The position numbers and the translations under genes are program-made. The notes under the pieces were generated by a model. It was not told the origin of the DNA. It made no database searches and was given only the letters and a program-made list of their open reading frames with translations. From Rhodopseudomonas palustris (GTDB lineage: Bacteria > Pseudomonadota > Alphaproteobacteria > Rhizobiales > Xanthobacteraceae), in NCBI RefSeq assembly GCF_007005445.1, contig NZ_CP041387.1:2604001-2668000 (forward strand): 64,000 bases of DNA, written 5' to 3'. Shown here one piece after another: positions 8,264-17,170 of this stretch (positions are counted from its first letter, which is position 1; each line of letters opens with the position of its first letter).

Positions 8264-9034
8264 TCAGTCGATCACGATCCAGGCGGGGGCGTGATCGCTC
8301 GCCTGCGGCGCCGCCCGCACCTTGCGATCGACGCCGGCCCGCTTCAGCCGCAGCGCCAGCGACGGATCGAGCAGCAGGTGGTCGATCCGCAAGCCCGCGT
8401 CGCGCTCGAACCGTTTTCGCCAATACGACCAGAATGTGTATGGCGCGTCGTCCGGATGGCAGTGCCGCAGTGCATCGGTCCAGCCCTGGCGCAGCAGCGC
8501 CGCGAACAGCTTGCGCGGCGCCGGCTGCACCAACGCGTCCTTGTCCCATGATTTGGTCGGGTAGATATCGGCCGGCGTCGGCACCACGTTGAAGTCGCCG
8601 GCCAGCACCACAGGCGCACCGCTCTTCAGCAGCGTCGCCGCATGGCGGTTCAGCCGCATCAGCCAGGCGAGTTTCTCGTCGAATTTCGGCCCCGGCTGCG
8701 GGTTGCCGTTGGGCGCGTACAGGCAGCCGACGATGATCCCGGCAACCGCCGCCTCAATGTAGCGGCTCTGCTTGTCGTGCGGCGCGCCAGGCAGCCGGCG
8801 CCGGGTCACCACGATCTCGCGGCGGCGGGCGAGGATCGCCACGCCATTCCAGCTTTTCTGCCCGGCCCACGCCGCCGTATAGCCCGCCTTGCGCAGCGCC
8901 GCTTCCGGAAAGTCCGCATCGGCCGCCTTCAGCTCCTGCAAGCAGACGATCTCCGGCCGCGCCGCCTTCAGCCACGCCAGCAGCACCGGCAACCGCTTGT
9001 TGACATTGTTGACGTTGAAGGTCGCGATCTTCAC
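8264..9034 (-). CDS. xthA: Exodeoxyribonuclease III
   Basis: A 256-residue endonuclease/exonuclease/phosphatase-fold protein that repairs abasic sites. It has the family landmarks KIATFNVNNVNKR, LQELKA (metal-binding Glu), YAPNGNP, AGDFNVVPTPAD and the terminal SDHAP with the catalytic His. The GTG start at 9034 matches the family N-terminus; an ATG 39 bases upstream would add a poor arginine/glycine-rich leader. Single gene, convergent with the catabolic operon. Confidence 0.92.
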   Translation of the reverse strand: MKIATFNVNNVNKRLPVLLAWLKAARPEIVCLQELKAADADFPEAALRKAGYTAAWAGQKSWNGVAILARRREIVVTRRRLPGAPHDKQSRYIEAAVAGIIVGCLYAPNGNPQPGPKFDEKLAWLMRLNRHAATLLKSGAPVVLAGDFNVVPTPADIYPTKSWDKDALVQPAPRKLFAALLRQGWTDALRHCHPDDAPYTFWSYWRKRFERDAGLRIDHLLLDPSLALRLKRAGVDRKVRAAPQASDHAPAWIVID

Positions 9035-9216
9035 GCCGCCCCGCCCCCGCCTGCCGGCCCTCGGCCTGAGCAACGCGAGCGCGGCCGGATGGATCCCGAT
9101 GGCGTGAGTGCCTGCGCTCTATTTGCGCCCTGGCCTCAGGGCGAGCCGCGCCAAGCCAGACCCCCGGCCGAAAGACCGTAAGCCTCAGATACTTCTAAGT
9201 ATTTTGGATCGGAAGC

Positions 9217-9290
9217 TGGAGCGGGTGAAGGGAATCGAACCCTCGTATTCAGCTTGGAAGGCTGCTGCTCTACCATTGAGCTACACCCGC
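9217..9290 (-). tRNA. tRNA-Gly (anticodon TCC)
   Basis: Read on the minus strand it folds as a 7-bp acceptor stem (GCGGGTG/CACCCGC), a D-arm with AATGGTA, an anticodon loop CTTCCAA giving TCC, and a T-arm with GGTTCGATTCC. The CCA end is encoded at 9217-9219. The outermost anticodon-stem pair is G-A, a mismatch. Confidence 0.97.
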
Positions 9291-9517
9291 AATGCAGCCC
9301 CCGTAACACGTTAGCCGCGGAGCCTCAACTCCCCTGGTTGGCGCCCCCCAACTTCGTCTGCCGATCACCGGAATGACCCCGGCGGCCCGCGGCGCAACCC
9401 GTCCTGGCCGTAGCCGGGCCGGCCGCCCGCTCGGGCGCGCGCGCTGCGGAACAGAATCGACCGTTCCCGGTTCTCCGGTCGAACCGCGGGACGCGGACCA
9501 TTCGGGCGGAGGCGACG

Positions 9518-10027
9518 ATGGGATTCTTCAGCAAGGACATTCAGACCATGGAGGACCTGCTGCTGCACGGCCTCCGCGACATCTATTACGCCGAACAGCA
9601 GATCACCAAGGCGCTGCCGAAGATGATCGAGCAGGCCACCAACCGTGACCTGTCGCAGGGCCTGAAGGCGCATCTGGAAGAGACCCAGAAGCAGATCGAA
9701 CGGCTCGACCAGGTGTTCAAGAAGCTCGGCGAGAAGCCGTCGGGCGTGAACTGCCCGGCGATCGACGGCCTGATCCAGGAAGCCGACGAGACCGCCGGCG
9801 AGATCGCCGACAAGACCGTGCTGGACGCCGCCATCGTCGCCAACGCGCAGGCGGTCGAGCACTACGAGATCGCCCGCTACGGCACCCTGATCGCCTGGGC
9901 CGAAGAACTCGGCCACGACGACATCGTCCGCTTCCTCACCACCAATCTGAACGAGGAAAAGGCCGCCAACACAAAGCTCAACACCGTGGCGCTGCGCAAA
10001 GGCGTCAATCGCAAAGCTGCAAGCTGA
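9518..10027 (+). CDS. DUF892 (YciE/YciF-like) ferritin-fold protein
   Basis: A 169-residue helical protein of the YciF/DUF892 family, ferritin-like four-helix bundles induced by stress. Typical features are the opening TMEDLLLHGLRDIYYAEQQI and the paired Glu/His segment AQAVEHYEIARYG, which would form a di-iron site. Function is not established for the family beyond stress association. It is followed after 14 bases by the DUF4142 gene, forming a two-gene unit closed by a strong hairpin. Confidence 0.88.
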   Translation: MGFFSKDIQTMEDLLLHGLRDIYYAEQQITKALPKMIEQATNRDLSQGLKAHLEETQKQIERLDQVFKKLGEKPSGVNCPAIDGLIQEADETAGEIADKTVLDAAIVANAQAVEHYEIARYGTLIAWAEELGHDDIVRFLTTNLNEEKAANTKLNTVALRKGVNRKAAS

Positions 10028-10041
10028 AAGGAAACAACCGC

Positions 10042-10602
10042 ATGAACCGCACAGCACTCGCACTCGGCTGCCTGCTGATCGCCACCCCGGCGCTGGCGCA
10101 ATCGGTGACCGAGAAGACCGGCGTCAATTCGGTGCTCGGCATCGCGCCCTCCACCCCCGATTTCGTCAAGCAGGTCGCGATCAGCGACATGTACGAGATC
10201 CAGTCGAACCAGCTCGCCGAGCGCAAGGGCAATGCCGCCCAGCAGACCTTCGCCAAGCAGATGATCACCGATCACACCAAGACCTCGAGCGAGCTCAAGG
10301 CGATGGTGACCGACGGCAAGGTCAAGGCCGCGCTGCCGACCGCACTCGACTCCGCCCACCAGGAAAAGCTCGACAAGCTGAAGAACGCCAGCGGCGCCGA
10401 GTTCAGCGAGCTGTTCGGCGAGCAGCAGGTCGAAGCCCACCAGGACGCGGTGTCGCTGTTCGAACGTTACGCCAAGAGCGGCGACAACGACGCCCTGAAG
10501 AACTGGGCCGGCACCACGCTGCCCAAGCTGCAGCACCATCTGGAGATGGCCAAGCAGCTCGAACGCGACCGCACCAGCACGACGTCGCAGTCTGCCAAGT
10601 AA
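10042..10602 (+). CDS. DUF4142 exported protein
   Basis: A 186-residue protein with a clear signal peptide (NRTALALGCLLIATPALAQ, cleavage after AQ or ALA) and a helical DUF4142 domain: FVKQVAISDMYEIQSNQLA, then KQMITDHTKTSSELK and a C-terminal ALKNWAGTTLPKLQHHLEMA. The domain is a ferritin-like periplasmic bundle of unknown activity. Co-transcribed with the DUF892 gene, so probably part of the same stress response. Confidence 0.88.
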   Translation: MNRTALALGCLLIATPALAQSVTEKTGVNSVLGIAPSTPDFVKQVAISDMYEIQSNQLAERKGNAAQQTFAKQMITDHTKTSSELKAMVTDGKVKAALPTALDSAHQEKLDKLKNASGAEFSELFGEQQVEAHQDAVSLFERYAKSGDNDALKNWAGTTLPKLQHHLEMAKQLERDRTSTTSQSAK

Positions 10603-10638
10603 TCCGCCGATTGCGTCACCAACTGGTCTGAGACTGGA

Positions 10639-10675
10639 GCCTCGGCCCGGCATCGTCACGATGCCGGGCCGAGGC
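10639..10675 (+). terminator. Strong hairpin terminator after DUF4142
   Basis: A perfect 17-bp GC-rich stem (arms 10639-10655 and 10659-10675) with a three-base TCA loop lies 37 bases after the stop codon. The trailing sequence has only two T residues, so termination is likely but not textbook. Confidence 0.7.
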
Positions 10676-10832
10676 TTCGAGATGCCTGCCGATTGCGACG
10701 AGCTTTTCCGGATCGGTGGAACCGGACTCCTGGTTGCCGCATTGTCCGGTGAAGCTCATTCGGGGGAACATCAGCAAATGACCAGACCGTCGGCGTTTTC
10801 CATTTTCCCGCGGGCGTACCGCGCGGGCACAG

Positions 10833-10849
10833 CTCCGCTCGCAGCGGAG
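10833..10849 (+). promoter_or_regulatory. Hairpin covering the glgX ribosome site
   Basis: CTCCGCT and AGCGGAG form a perfect 7-bp stem with a CGC loop. The right arm contains the GGAG ribosome site eight bases before the ATG, so in mRNA the site would be masked when the hairpin forms. A second stem (CCCGCG near 10807) precedes it. Confidence 0.45.
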
Positions 10850-10857
10850 AGCGGTCG

Positions 10858-13062
10858 ATGACCGACGTCAGCGAAACCCTCGAACCGCCCGCTGAGACTG
10901 CCGCCGCTCCCGAGGTCGCCTCGAAATCGCCCGAGCCGCCGCTGTATCAGGTGGTGCACGACTCCTCGGCCGTGCGCGAGGGCTTGCCCTATCCGCTCGG
11001 CGCCTGCTGGGACGGCCATGGCACCAACTTCGCGCTGTTCTCCGCCAACGCCACCAAGGTCGAAGTCTGCCTGTTCGATGGCGATACCGAGCGGCGCATC
11101 GAGCTTCCGGAATATACCGACGAGGTGTTTCACGGCTACATCCCGGATGTCGGCCCCGGCACCTTCTACGGCTACCGGGTCTATGGACCCTACGAGCCCG
11201 AGAACGGCCATCGCTTCAATCCGAACAAGCTGCTGCTCGACCCTTACGCGCGCGCCCATGCCGGCGAGCTGACCTGGGCTCCGGCCGTGTTCGGCTATGT
11301 GATGGAGAGCGGCGACGACACCACATTCGACGAACGCGACAGCGCACGGTTCGTGCCGAAATGCGTGGTGGTCGATCCGGATTTCGACTGGAAGGGCGAG
11401 CCCGGCCGCAAATTCGTGCCGTGGGACCAGGCGATCATCTACGAAACTCACGTCAAAGGCTTCACCAAGCTGCATCCCGAGGTACCCGAAGATCTGCGCG
11501 GCACCTATGCGGGCTTCGGCACCAAGCCGGTGGTCGACTATATTTCCTCACTCGGCGTCACTGCGGTCGAGCTGTTGCCGATCCACACCTTCGTCAACGA
11601 CAGTTATCTGCTCGACAAGAATCTGGTGAATTACTGGGGCTACAACACCATCGGATTCTTCGCGCCCGATCCGCGCTACGCCGCGGATGTGCCCAACAGC
11701 CTGCGCGAGTTCAAGGAGATGGTGGCGCGGCTGCACGATGTCGGCCTCGCCGTGATCCTCGACGTGGTCTACAACCACACCGCCGAAGGCAACGAGCTCG
11801 GCCCGACACTGTCGTTCAAGGGCATCGACAACGCCAGCTATTATCGCCTGCTCCCGGAGCAGAAGCGCTACTACATCAACGACACCGGCACCGGAAACAC
11901 CGTCAACCTCACGCATCCGCGCGTGATCCAGATGGTCAACGACAGCCTGCGCTACTGGGCCGGCGAGATGCACATCGACGGTTTCCGCTTCGACCTCGGC
12001 ACCATCCTGGCGCGCGAGCATTACGGCTTCGACGAGCAGAGCGGCTTTCTGAAATCCGTGATGCAGGACCCACTGCTCAGTTCGGTGAAGCTGATCGCAG
12101 AACCGTGGGATTGCGGCCCCGGCGGCTATCAGGTCGGCGGCTTCCCACCGGGATGGGCGGAATGGAACGACAAATTCCGCGATACTGTGCGCGACTATTG
12201 GCGCGGCGAAGCACCGGCTGCGGCGCTGGCGCCGCGGCTGTCGGCTTCGGGCGACGTCTTCAACCGGCAAGGACGTCGCGCCTGGGCAAGCGTCAACTTC
12301 ATCACCGCGCACGACGGTTTCACCCTCAACGACTGGGCGAGCTACAACGACAAGCACAACGCGGCGAACGGCGAGGACAATCGCGACGGCCACTCCGACA
12401 ACCGCTCGTGGAATTGCGGCGCGGAAGGCCCGACCGACGACGAGACCATTGTGGCGCTACGCGAACGCCAGAAGCGCAACATGCTGGCGACCCTGCTGCT
12501 CGCTCAAGGCACACCGATGCTGCTGGCGGGCGACGAATTCGGCCGCACCCAGAACGGCAACAACAACGCCTATTGCCAGGACAACGAGATCTCCTGGGTG
12601 CACTGGGACCACGACGAGGCCGCGCAACACCTGCTGGCCTTCACGCAGCGGCTGCTGGAACTGCGCCGGACCACGCCGACGTTGCGGCGCAGCCGGTTTC
12701 TCACCGGACAATACGACGAAGAGCTCGACGTCCGCGACGTCACCTGGATCAACGCCAATGGCGGGGAGATGCAGCAGGAGCACTGGGACGACCCAAATGT
12801 GAAATGCTTCGGAATGCTGCTCGACGGCCGCGCCCAAACCACCGGCATTCACAAGCACGGTGAGCACGCCACCGTGCTGCTGGTGATGAACAGTTTCGAC
12901 GGCGTGGTCGACTTCACCCTGCCCGAGGTCCCGCACGGCTCGACATGGTCGCTGCTGATCGACACCAACCTGCCGAGCGGCCTGCCGGACGAGCAGTTCG
13001 CCTGTGGCGCGGTTTATCAAGTGACCGCACGTTCGGTGCTGCTGTTCGGGCTGAGCGAGTGA
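10858..13062 (+). CDS. glgX: Glycogen debranching enzyme GlgX
   Basis: A 734-residue GH13 isoamylase-type enzyme hydrolysing alpha-1,6 branches of phosphorylase-trimmed glycogen. After a short Pro/Glu-rich lead comes a CBM48-like domain (YPLGACWDGHGTNFALFSAN), then the catalytic barrel with DVVYNHTAEG, GFRFDLGTIL (nucleophile Asp near residue 377), IAEPWDCGPGGYQVG (acid Glu) and TAHDGFTLND, followed by a C-terminal beta domain. Length is slightly above the usual 650-720. No other glycogen gene is in the window. A hairpin covers its ribosome site, and a 12-bp stem follows the stop. Confidence 0.93.
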   Translation: MTDVSETLEPPAETAAAPEVASKSPEPPLYQVVHDSSAVREGLPYPLGACWDGHGTNFALFSANATKVEVCLFDGDTERRIELPEYTDEVFHGYIPDVGPGTFYGYRVYGPYEPENGHRFNPNKLLLDPYARAHAGELTWAPAVFGYVMESGDDTTFDERDSARFVPKCVVVDPDFDWKGEPGRKFVPWDQAIIYETHVKGFTKLHPEVPEDLRGTYAGFGTKPVVDYISSLGVTAVELLPIHTFVNDSYLLDKNLVNYWGYNTIGFFAPDPRYAADVPNSLREFKEMVARLHDVGLAVILDVVYNHTAEGNELGPTLSFKGIDNASYYRLLPEQKRYYINDTGTGNTVNLTHPRVIQMVNDSLRYWAGEMHIDGFRFDLGTILAREHYGFDEQSGFLKSVMQDPLLSSVKLIAEPWDCGPGGYQVGGFPPGWAEWNDKFRDTVRDYWRGEAPAAALAPRLSASGDVFNRQGRRAWASVNFITAHDGFTLNDWASYNDKHNAANGEDNRDGHSDNRSWNCGAEGPTDDETIVALRERQKRNMLATLLLAQGTPMLLAGDEFGRTQNGNNNAYCQDNEISWVHWDHDEAAQHLLAFTQRLLELRRTTPTLRRSRFLTGQYDEELDVRDVTWINANGGEMQQEHWDDPNVKCFGMLLDGRAQTTGIHKHGEHATVLLVMNSFDGVVDFTLPEVPHGSTWSLLIDTNLPSGLPDEQFACGAVYQVTARSVLLFGLSE

Positions 13063-13068
13063 CCCACG

Positions 13069-13097
13069 GCGCGTCGGCGGATCTGCCGCCGACGCGC
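13069..13097 (+). terminator. Hairpin after glgX
   Basis: A 12-bp perfect stem (13069-13080 with 13086-13097, loop ATCTG) begins seven bases after the glgX stop. There is no T-run, so it may be a terminator or an mRNA end-protecting structure. Confidence 0.55.
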
Positions 13098-13221
13098 TGC
13101 CACAAATTTGCGCAATGATCTCCGCTGGATGGCGGGAACACCAGGTTCATTCCGCGATTGAGAACAACAGCACGGGCCGGCTGCGACCGCCCCTTTCTCG
13201 ATCAGCAACGGAGCTCTTCAG

Positions 13222-14070
13222 GTGATCATTCGCGCGGGCTACCACATCGCGTTCCACTGCTTTCAGGAGACGCCCATCAATCTGCTGCTCAGCGTGCATC
13301 CGTCGCGCGCCCAGCATGTGATCGGAGAGCACGTCATCAAGTTTTCTCCGGATGTGCCCGCACACGACTTCACCGATATGTTCGGCAACGTCTGCACCCG
13401 GATCGTGGCGCCGCCCGGCCGCATCGACATCAGCAACGACTTTCTGATCGAGGATTCCGGCCTGCCCGACGAGGTCGCGCCCGGCGCCCGCCAGATCCCG
13501 GTGGCGGAACTGCCGGACGAGGTGATGGTGTATCTGCTCGGCAGCCGCTATTGCGACACCGACAAGCTGTCGAACCTCGCCTGGTCGCTGTTCGGCGGCA
13601 CCCCCGCCGGCTGGGAGCGGGTGCAGGCGATCGTCGACTACGTGCATGACCGTATCACCTTCGGATATCAATTCGCCCGCAACGATCGCACCGCCTCCGA
13701 AGGCCATGCCGAACAGATCGGCGTCTGCCGCGACTTCGCCCATCTCGCCGTCGCGCTGTGCCGCTGCATGAACATTCCGGCGCGCTACTGCACCGGCTAT
13801 CTCGGCGACATCGGCGTGCCGGCCGATCCGGCACCGATGGACTTCTCGGCATGGTTCGAGGTCTATCTCGACGGACGCTGGTACACTTTCGATGCCCGGC
13901 ACAACACGCCGCGGATCGGCCGCATCGTCATCGCCCGTGGCCGCGACGCAGCCGACGTCGCGATTTCGACCTCGTTCGGCGTCACCAACCTGCTGAACTT
14001 CGAAGTGATCACCCATGAGGTGACGAACCAGGAAGCTGCGACGGACGCTCCGCTGTCAAAAGTGGCGTGA
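13222..14070 (+). CDS. Transglutaminase-like protein
   Basis: A 282-residue protein with an N-terminal beta domain and a transglutaminase-like papain fold. The catalytic Cys is in IGVCRDFAHLA (about residue 173) and the Asp in YTFDARHN. The usual catalytic His of the HAWxE motif is replaced by Ser (DFSAWFEVYL), so activity is uncertain. Such proteins are often proteases or amidases rather than true transglutaminases. A GTG start at 13222 is supported by GGAG ten bases upstream. Single gene; substrate unknown. Confidence 0.82.
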   Translation: MIIRAGYHIAFHCFQETPINLLLSVHPSRAQHVIGEHVIKFSPDVPAHDFTDMFGNVCTRIVAPPGRIDISNDFLIEDSGLPDEVAPGARQIPVAELPDEVMVYLLGSRYCDTDKLSNLAWSLFGGTPAGWERVQAIVDYVHDRITFGYQFARNDRTASEGHAEQIGVCRDFAHLAVALCRCMNIPARYCTGYLGDIGVPADPAPMDFSAWFEVYLDGRWYTFDARHNTPRIGRIVIARGRDAADVAISTSFGVTNLLNFEVITHEVTNQEAATDAPLSKVA

Positions 14071-14105
14071 CACGTTCGGCGTGACGTCGTCGGATCCCAA
14101 CTCTC

Positions 14106-14184
14106 CGTCATTGCGAGTGAAGCGAAGCAATCCAGTCTCCGTGCGGAGCATCCGGATTTCTTCGGCTCGATCCTCGCCATGACG
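14106..14184. repeat. Degenerate extragenic palindromic repeat
   Basis: Begins CGTCATTGCGAG...AAGCGAAGCAATCCAG and ends in a partly matching inverted arm (CTCGCCATGACG), with a small CTCCG/CGGAG stem in the middle. It resembles the common CGTCATTGCGAG interspersed repeats of alphaproteobacteria, here with a decayed right arm. Confidence 0.6.
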
Positions 14185-14225
14185 CGGCCTCGCGCTCATC
14201 ACGACGGCAAGCGCCCCTCCGACGG

Positions 14226-14256
14226 CAAAAAGCGGCCGGGCTTTTACCCGACCGCT
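14226..14256 (-). terminator. Intrinsic terminator of the small protein gene
   Basis: On the minus strand AGCGGTCGGG and CCCGGCCGCT form a stem with one mismatch around TAAAAG, followed by TTTTT. It lies 20 bases past the stop at 14277. Confidence 0.85.
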
Positions 14257-14276
14257 CGAGACGAAGGCCGAAACGT

Positions 14277-14489
14277 TCAGTTGGTGATCACACCGAGATT
14301 GGTTTCCGAGCCTTCATTCCCCGGCACGGTGATCCGCACCTCGTGGCCGAATTTGATCGCGTTCGACGCAGCGGCGCAGGCGGCTTCGAACGCGGCCTCC
14401 TTGCTGGAATAGTCGCCGGTCGGATCGTCGTCGTGGCGGATGCCCCAGCGATTGTCGCTGCCGATGATGTCGTAGTAAGCCTTGCCCAT
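14277..14489 (-). CDS. Small DUF2188-like protein
   Basis: A 70-residue protein (GKAYYDIIGSDNRWGIRHDD at its start, EAACAAASNAIKFGHEVRITV in the middle) resembling the small DUF2188-type fold: an N-terminal beta hairpin with a WGIR core followed by a helix and strand. Function unknown. GGAGG precedes two adjacent ATGs; the second gives better spacing. A good terminator follows, which supports a real gene. Confidence 0.75.
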   Translation of the reverse strand: MGKAYYDIIGSDNRWGIRHDDDPTGDYSSKEAAFEAACAAASNAIKFGHEVRITVPGNEGSETNLGVITN

Positions 14490-14558
14490 CATTCACCTCC
14501 GAATGCTGCGACAATCGACGGCGACCGCATTCGTTCCGCTTGGCCGCGGGGCGACGCC

Positions 14559-15743
14559 TCAGCCGCGCCGCTGCTGCGAAATGTCGGTGACCTTCACGGT
14601 CACGCTCCGGGTCCGACCGTCGCGCTCGACCGTGAGCTTCACGTCGCGGCCGATGCCGGCCTCCTCCAAGGCCGCCGCAAGGTCCGACATGCCGTGGATC
14701 GGCTTGCCATCTGCGGCGGTGATGACGTCCCGGACGTAACCGTCGTTGGTCGCGCCTTCGAGGCCGGCGCGGGCGGCCGGCGAATCCGGCAGCGTCCGCA
14801 ACACCACGACGCCGTCGATTCCGAGCTGGGCGGTCTCGTTCTCGCGGGCGGCGATGATGCCGATACCCGGCACCGGCACGGTACCGTTGGTGATCAGAGC
14901 TGTGACCACCCGGTTGACTGCGTCGACCGGAATCGCAAAGCCGATCCCGGCCGAAGCGCCGGAGCCGGAGATGATTGCGGTGTTGATGCCGATCAGCCGG
15001 CCGGCACTGTCGAGCAGCGGGCCGCCGGAATTGCCGGGATTGATCGCCGCGTCGGTCTGGATCACGCCGCGGACCTCGTGCGCCGCCGCGGTCGGCAACC
15101 GGCGCCGCAGCGCGCTGACGATGCCCGTGGTCAGCGTCTGTTCGAGACCGTAGGGATTGCCGATCGCGTAGGCCGCCTGCCCGACCTGGAGATCTTCCGA
15201 GCTGCCGATCGCGATCGGGCGCAGCGGCGTCTGCGGCCGCTCGAGCTGCAACACGGCGAGATCGTAGTTCGGCGCCGCGCCGACCACGCGCGCGGTGACA
15301 AACTCACCCGAGGCGAGCCGGACGCCCAGCTGGCCGGCATTCTGCACCACATGGTTGTTGGTGACGACATGACCGGCGGCGTCCCAGATCGCGCCGGAGC
15401 CGGACTGCACCGGAGCCTCCTGCTGTGCGAAGAACGGCGACACCCGTTGCTGGGCTTGCGCGAACACGTGCACCACCGAGGGCGATACCTGCTTGAACAG
15501 CTCCACCGTGGCCTTCTCGGCAGGTGCCAACTCGCCGCGAGCGGTGACGGTGCGCGGGCCGGTGGCGGAAAACCACAACGCGCTCAGATAAGGCTGAGCG
15601 ACCCAGAACGTCGCCAGCACCAGCAGCCAGACGATCGCGATGCGCAGCAACAAGTCGGTGCGCTGCGCCCGCCGCATCTGGGCCTGCGCGAGTCGCGGAT
15701 CGGGACCAGGAGGGACCGGCGAACGGGGCGGAAGCGACGTCAT
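14559..15743 (-). CDS. Membrane-anchored HtrA/Deg-type serine protease
   Basis: A 394-residue protease with one N-terminal membrane anchor (about residues 31-53, LLLRIAIVWLLVLATFW), a trypsin-like domain with the triad His131 (VTNNHVV), Asp161 (NYDLAVLQ) and Ser239 (NPGNSGGPLL), and one C-terminal PDZ domain (about 300-385). The single PDZ and anchor are like DegS, placing the catalytic domain in the periplasm, where it may sense or degrade misfolded proteins. Whether it cuts an anti-sigma factor cannot be seen. Divergent from the M50 protease gene. Confidence 0.9.
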   Translation of the reverse strand: MTSLPPRSPVPPGPDPRLAQAQMRRAQRTDLLLRIAIVWLLVLATFWVAQPYLSALWFSATGPRTVTARGELAPAEKATVELFKQVSPSVVHVFAQAQQRVSPFFAQQEAPVQSGSGAIWDAAGHVVTNNHVVQNAGQLGVRLASGEFVTARVVGAAPNYDLAVLQLERPQTPLRPIAIGSSEDLQVGQAAYAIGNPYGLEQTLTTGIVSALRRRLPTAAAHEVRGVIQTDAAINPGNSGGPLLDSAGRLIGINTAIISGSGASAGIGFAIPVDAVNRVVTALITNGTVPVPGIGIIAARENETAQLGIDGVVVLRTLPDSPAARAGLEGATNDGYVRDVITAADGKPIHGMSDLAAALEEAGIGRDVKLTVERDGRTRSVTVKVTDISQQRRG

Positions 15744-16079
15744 GGCGAGATGAATCCTTCAACACGAAGCCGACCGAACCGGCTGGCAGCGGTCGGTTCC
15801 ATCGACATCGATAACCGCTAATGCACGACGTTTCCGCCGGTTCCATCCTGCAGATAGGCACGGCCGGCGGCTGCGCCAGCTCCGGCGGAGACAGCGGCTC
15901 CGCGGTTGCCGCCAAAGGCCGGCAACGCCGCCCCCGACCCAGGAATGCCGTTGGATGACATCGTGTCCATCATCGTCTGGAGGCGCCGTTCGCCGCTGGC
16001 GCCGATCCTGACCGGCTTCTATATCTGCGCTGTTCCCCTCTCCTCGGCCGACCGATCGATCCCAGCGCGAGTCGATCGA

Positions 16080-16760
16080 ATGACTGAATCATTGTCCAAC
16101 ATGATGCTGGTGATCTCGGTGTGGGCGTTGCCGCTCCTGATCGCGATCACCTTCCACGAGGCCGCGCACGCCTATGTGGCGAAGCTTTGCGGCGACAACA
16201 CCGCCTGGATGCTCGGCCGCGTCAGCTTCAATCCGATCAGGCACATCGATCCGTTCGGCACGGTGCTGCTGCCGCTGCTGCTGCTGCTGCTGGTGATCCA
16301 GTCGCCGTTTCTGTTCGGCTACGCCAAGCCGGTGCCGGTGAACTTCCGCAATCTGAGCCACCCGCGCCGCGACATGGTGCTGGTCGCGGCCGCCGGTCCC
16401 GCGATCAATCTGGCGCTGGCCGCGCTCGCGGGGCTGTCGTTTCATCTCGTCGGCTACGTGCCCGGCGAAGCCGGGCAATGGCTCGCACAGAACCTCGTCA
16501 ACGCGCTGCTGATCAACGTGGTGCTGGCGATCTTCAATCTGCTGCCGATCCCGCCGCTCGACGGCGGCCGCATTGCGGTGGGGATCCTGCCACGGGCGCT
16601 GGCGCGGCCACTCGACCGGCTCGAACCTTACGGCATGCTGATCCTGCTGACGCTGATCTTCATCCTGCCGATGGCCGGGATCGGCGTGGCGACGCGGTTC
16701 ATCGCGCAATCGAGCCAGTTCGTGGTTCACGCGATCCTGCGCCTCACCGGCGCGGCCTGA
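16080..16760 (+). CDS. M50-family site-2-type metalloprotease
   Basis: A 226-residue polytopic protein with the zinc site HEAAH in the first membrane helix (ITFHEAAHAYVAKLCGD) and the third ligand in LLPIPPLDGGR. Hydrophobic spans lie at about 8-28, 68-86, 105-125, 140-160 and 185-205. This is the compact group of rhomboid-like site-2 protease homologues common in bacteria. ATG 16080 is chosen because the family begins close to it; an upstream extension from 15906 has no matching features. Divergent from an HtrA-type protease gene; a shared role is only a guess. Confidence 0.85.
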   Translation: MTESLSNMMLVISVWALPLLIAITFHEAAHAYVAKLCGDNTAWMLGRVSFNPIRHIDPFGTVLLPLLLLLLVIQSPFLFGYAKPVPVNFRNLSHPRRDMVLVAAAGPAINLALAALAGLSFHLVGYVPGEAGQWLAQNLVNALLINVVLAIFNLLPIPPLDGGRIAVGILPRALARPLDRLEPYGMLILLTLIFILPMAGIGVATRFIAQSSQFVVHAILRLTGAA

Positions 16761-17170
16761 CGCGGGCGTCGCCTCAAACGGCAGCCCGACCGAGGCGCCG
16801 CGTCCCGTTGTCGCACCGCCTGTGCCGCTCGCCCCGAGCCATCGGGATCCCGTACAGGCACCGTCGTCCACCACAGTTCGCCGACCAGCGACTGGCGGGC
16901 TGGGGCCTGCAGCCTCTCCCAGCATGAGCCGGATCTCGGCAGCGCCGTCGGACGACTCGGGCTCACATGGATTCGTCCGAGCCTCCCGGGACGACACGGA
17001 CACGGCCGTCCATCCCCCATCGTCGCAGCAAGTAATTTGGACGTTCGCACCCGTCCGGCGGCGCTTTTGGCGATCGCTTACTAATTTACGATTGAATTAC
17101 CAGAACTCACTAGAGTGGCGCCGGACTGTGCTGAGGACTTGCTTCGAGAGACATTCAAGCGGGGGCTGGA
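16761..17170. other. Intergenic, no feature recognised
   Basis: About 410 bases after the M50 protease gene. No convincing gene is visible. The last 140 bases are richer in A and T (AATTTACGATTGAATTACC near 17090) and probably hold the promoter of the next gene. Confidence 0.4.

Noticed and set aside
9108..9314. Open frame with the phrase GIEPSYSAWKAAALPLSYTR
   Set aside because: This is the well-known false protein made by translating the antisense of tRNA-Gly; the tRNA at 9217-9290 explains it.
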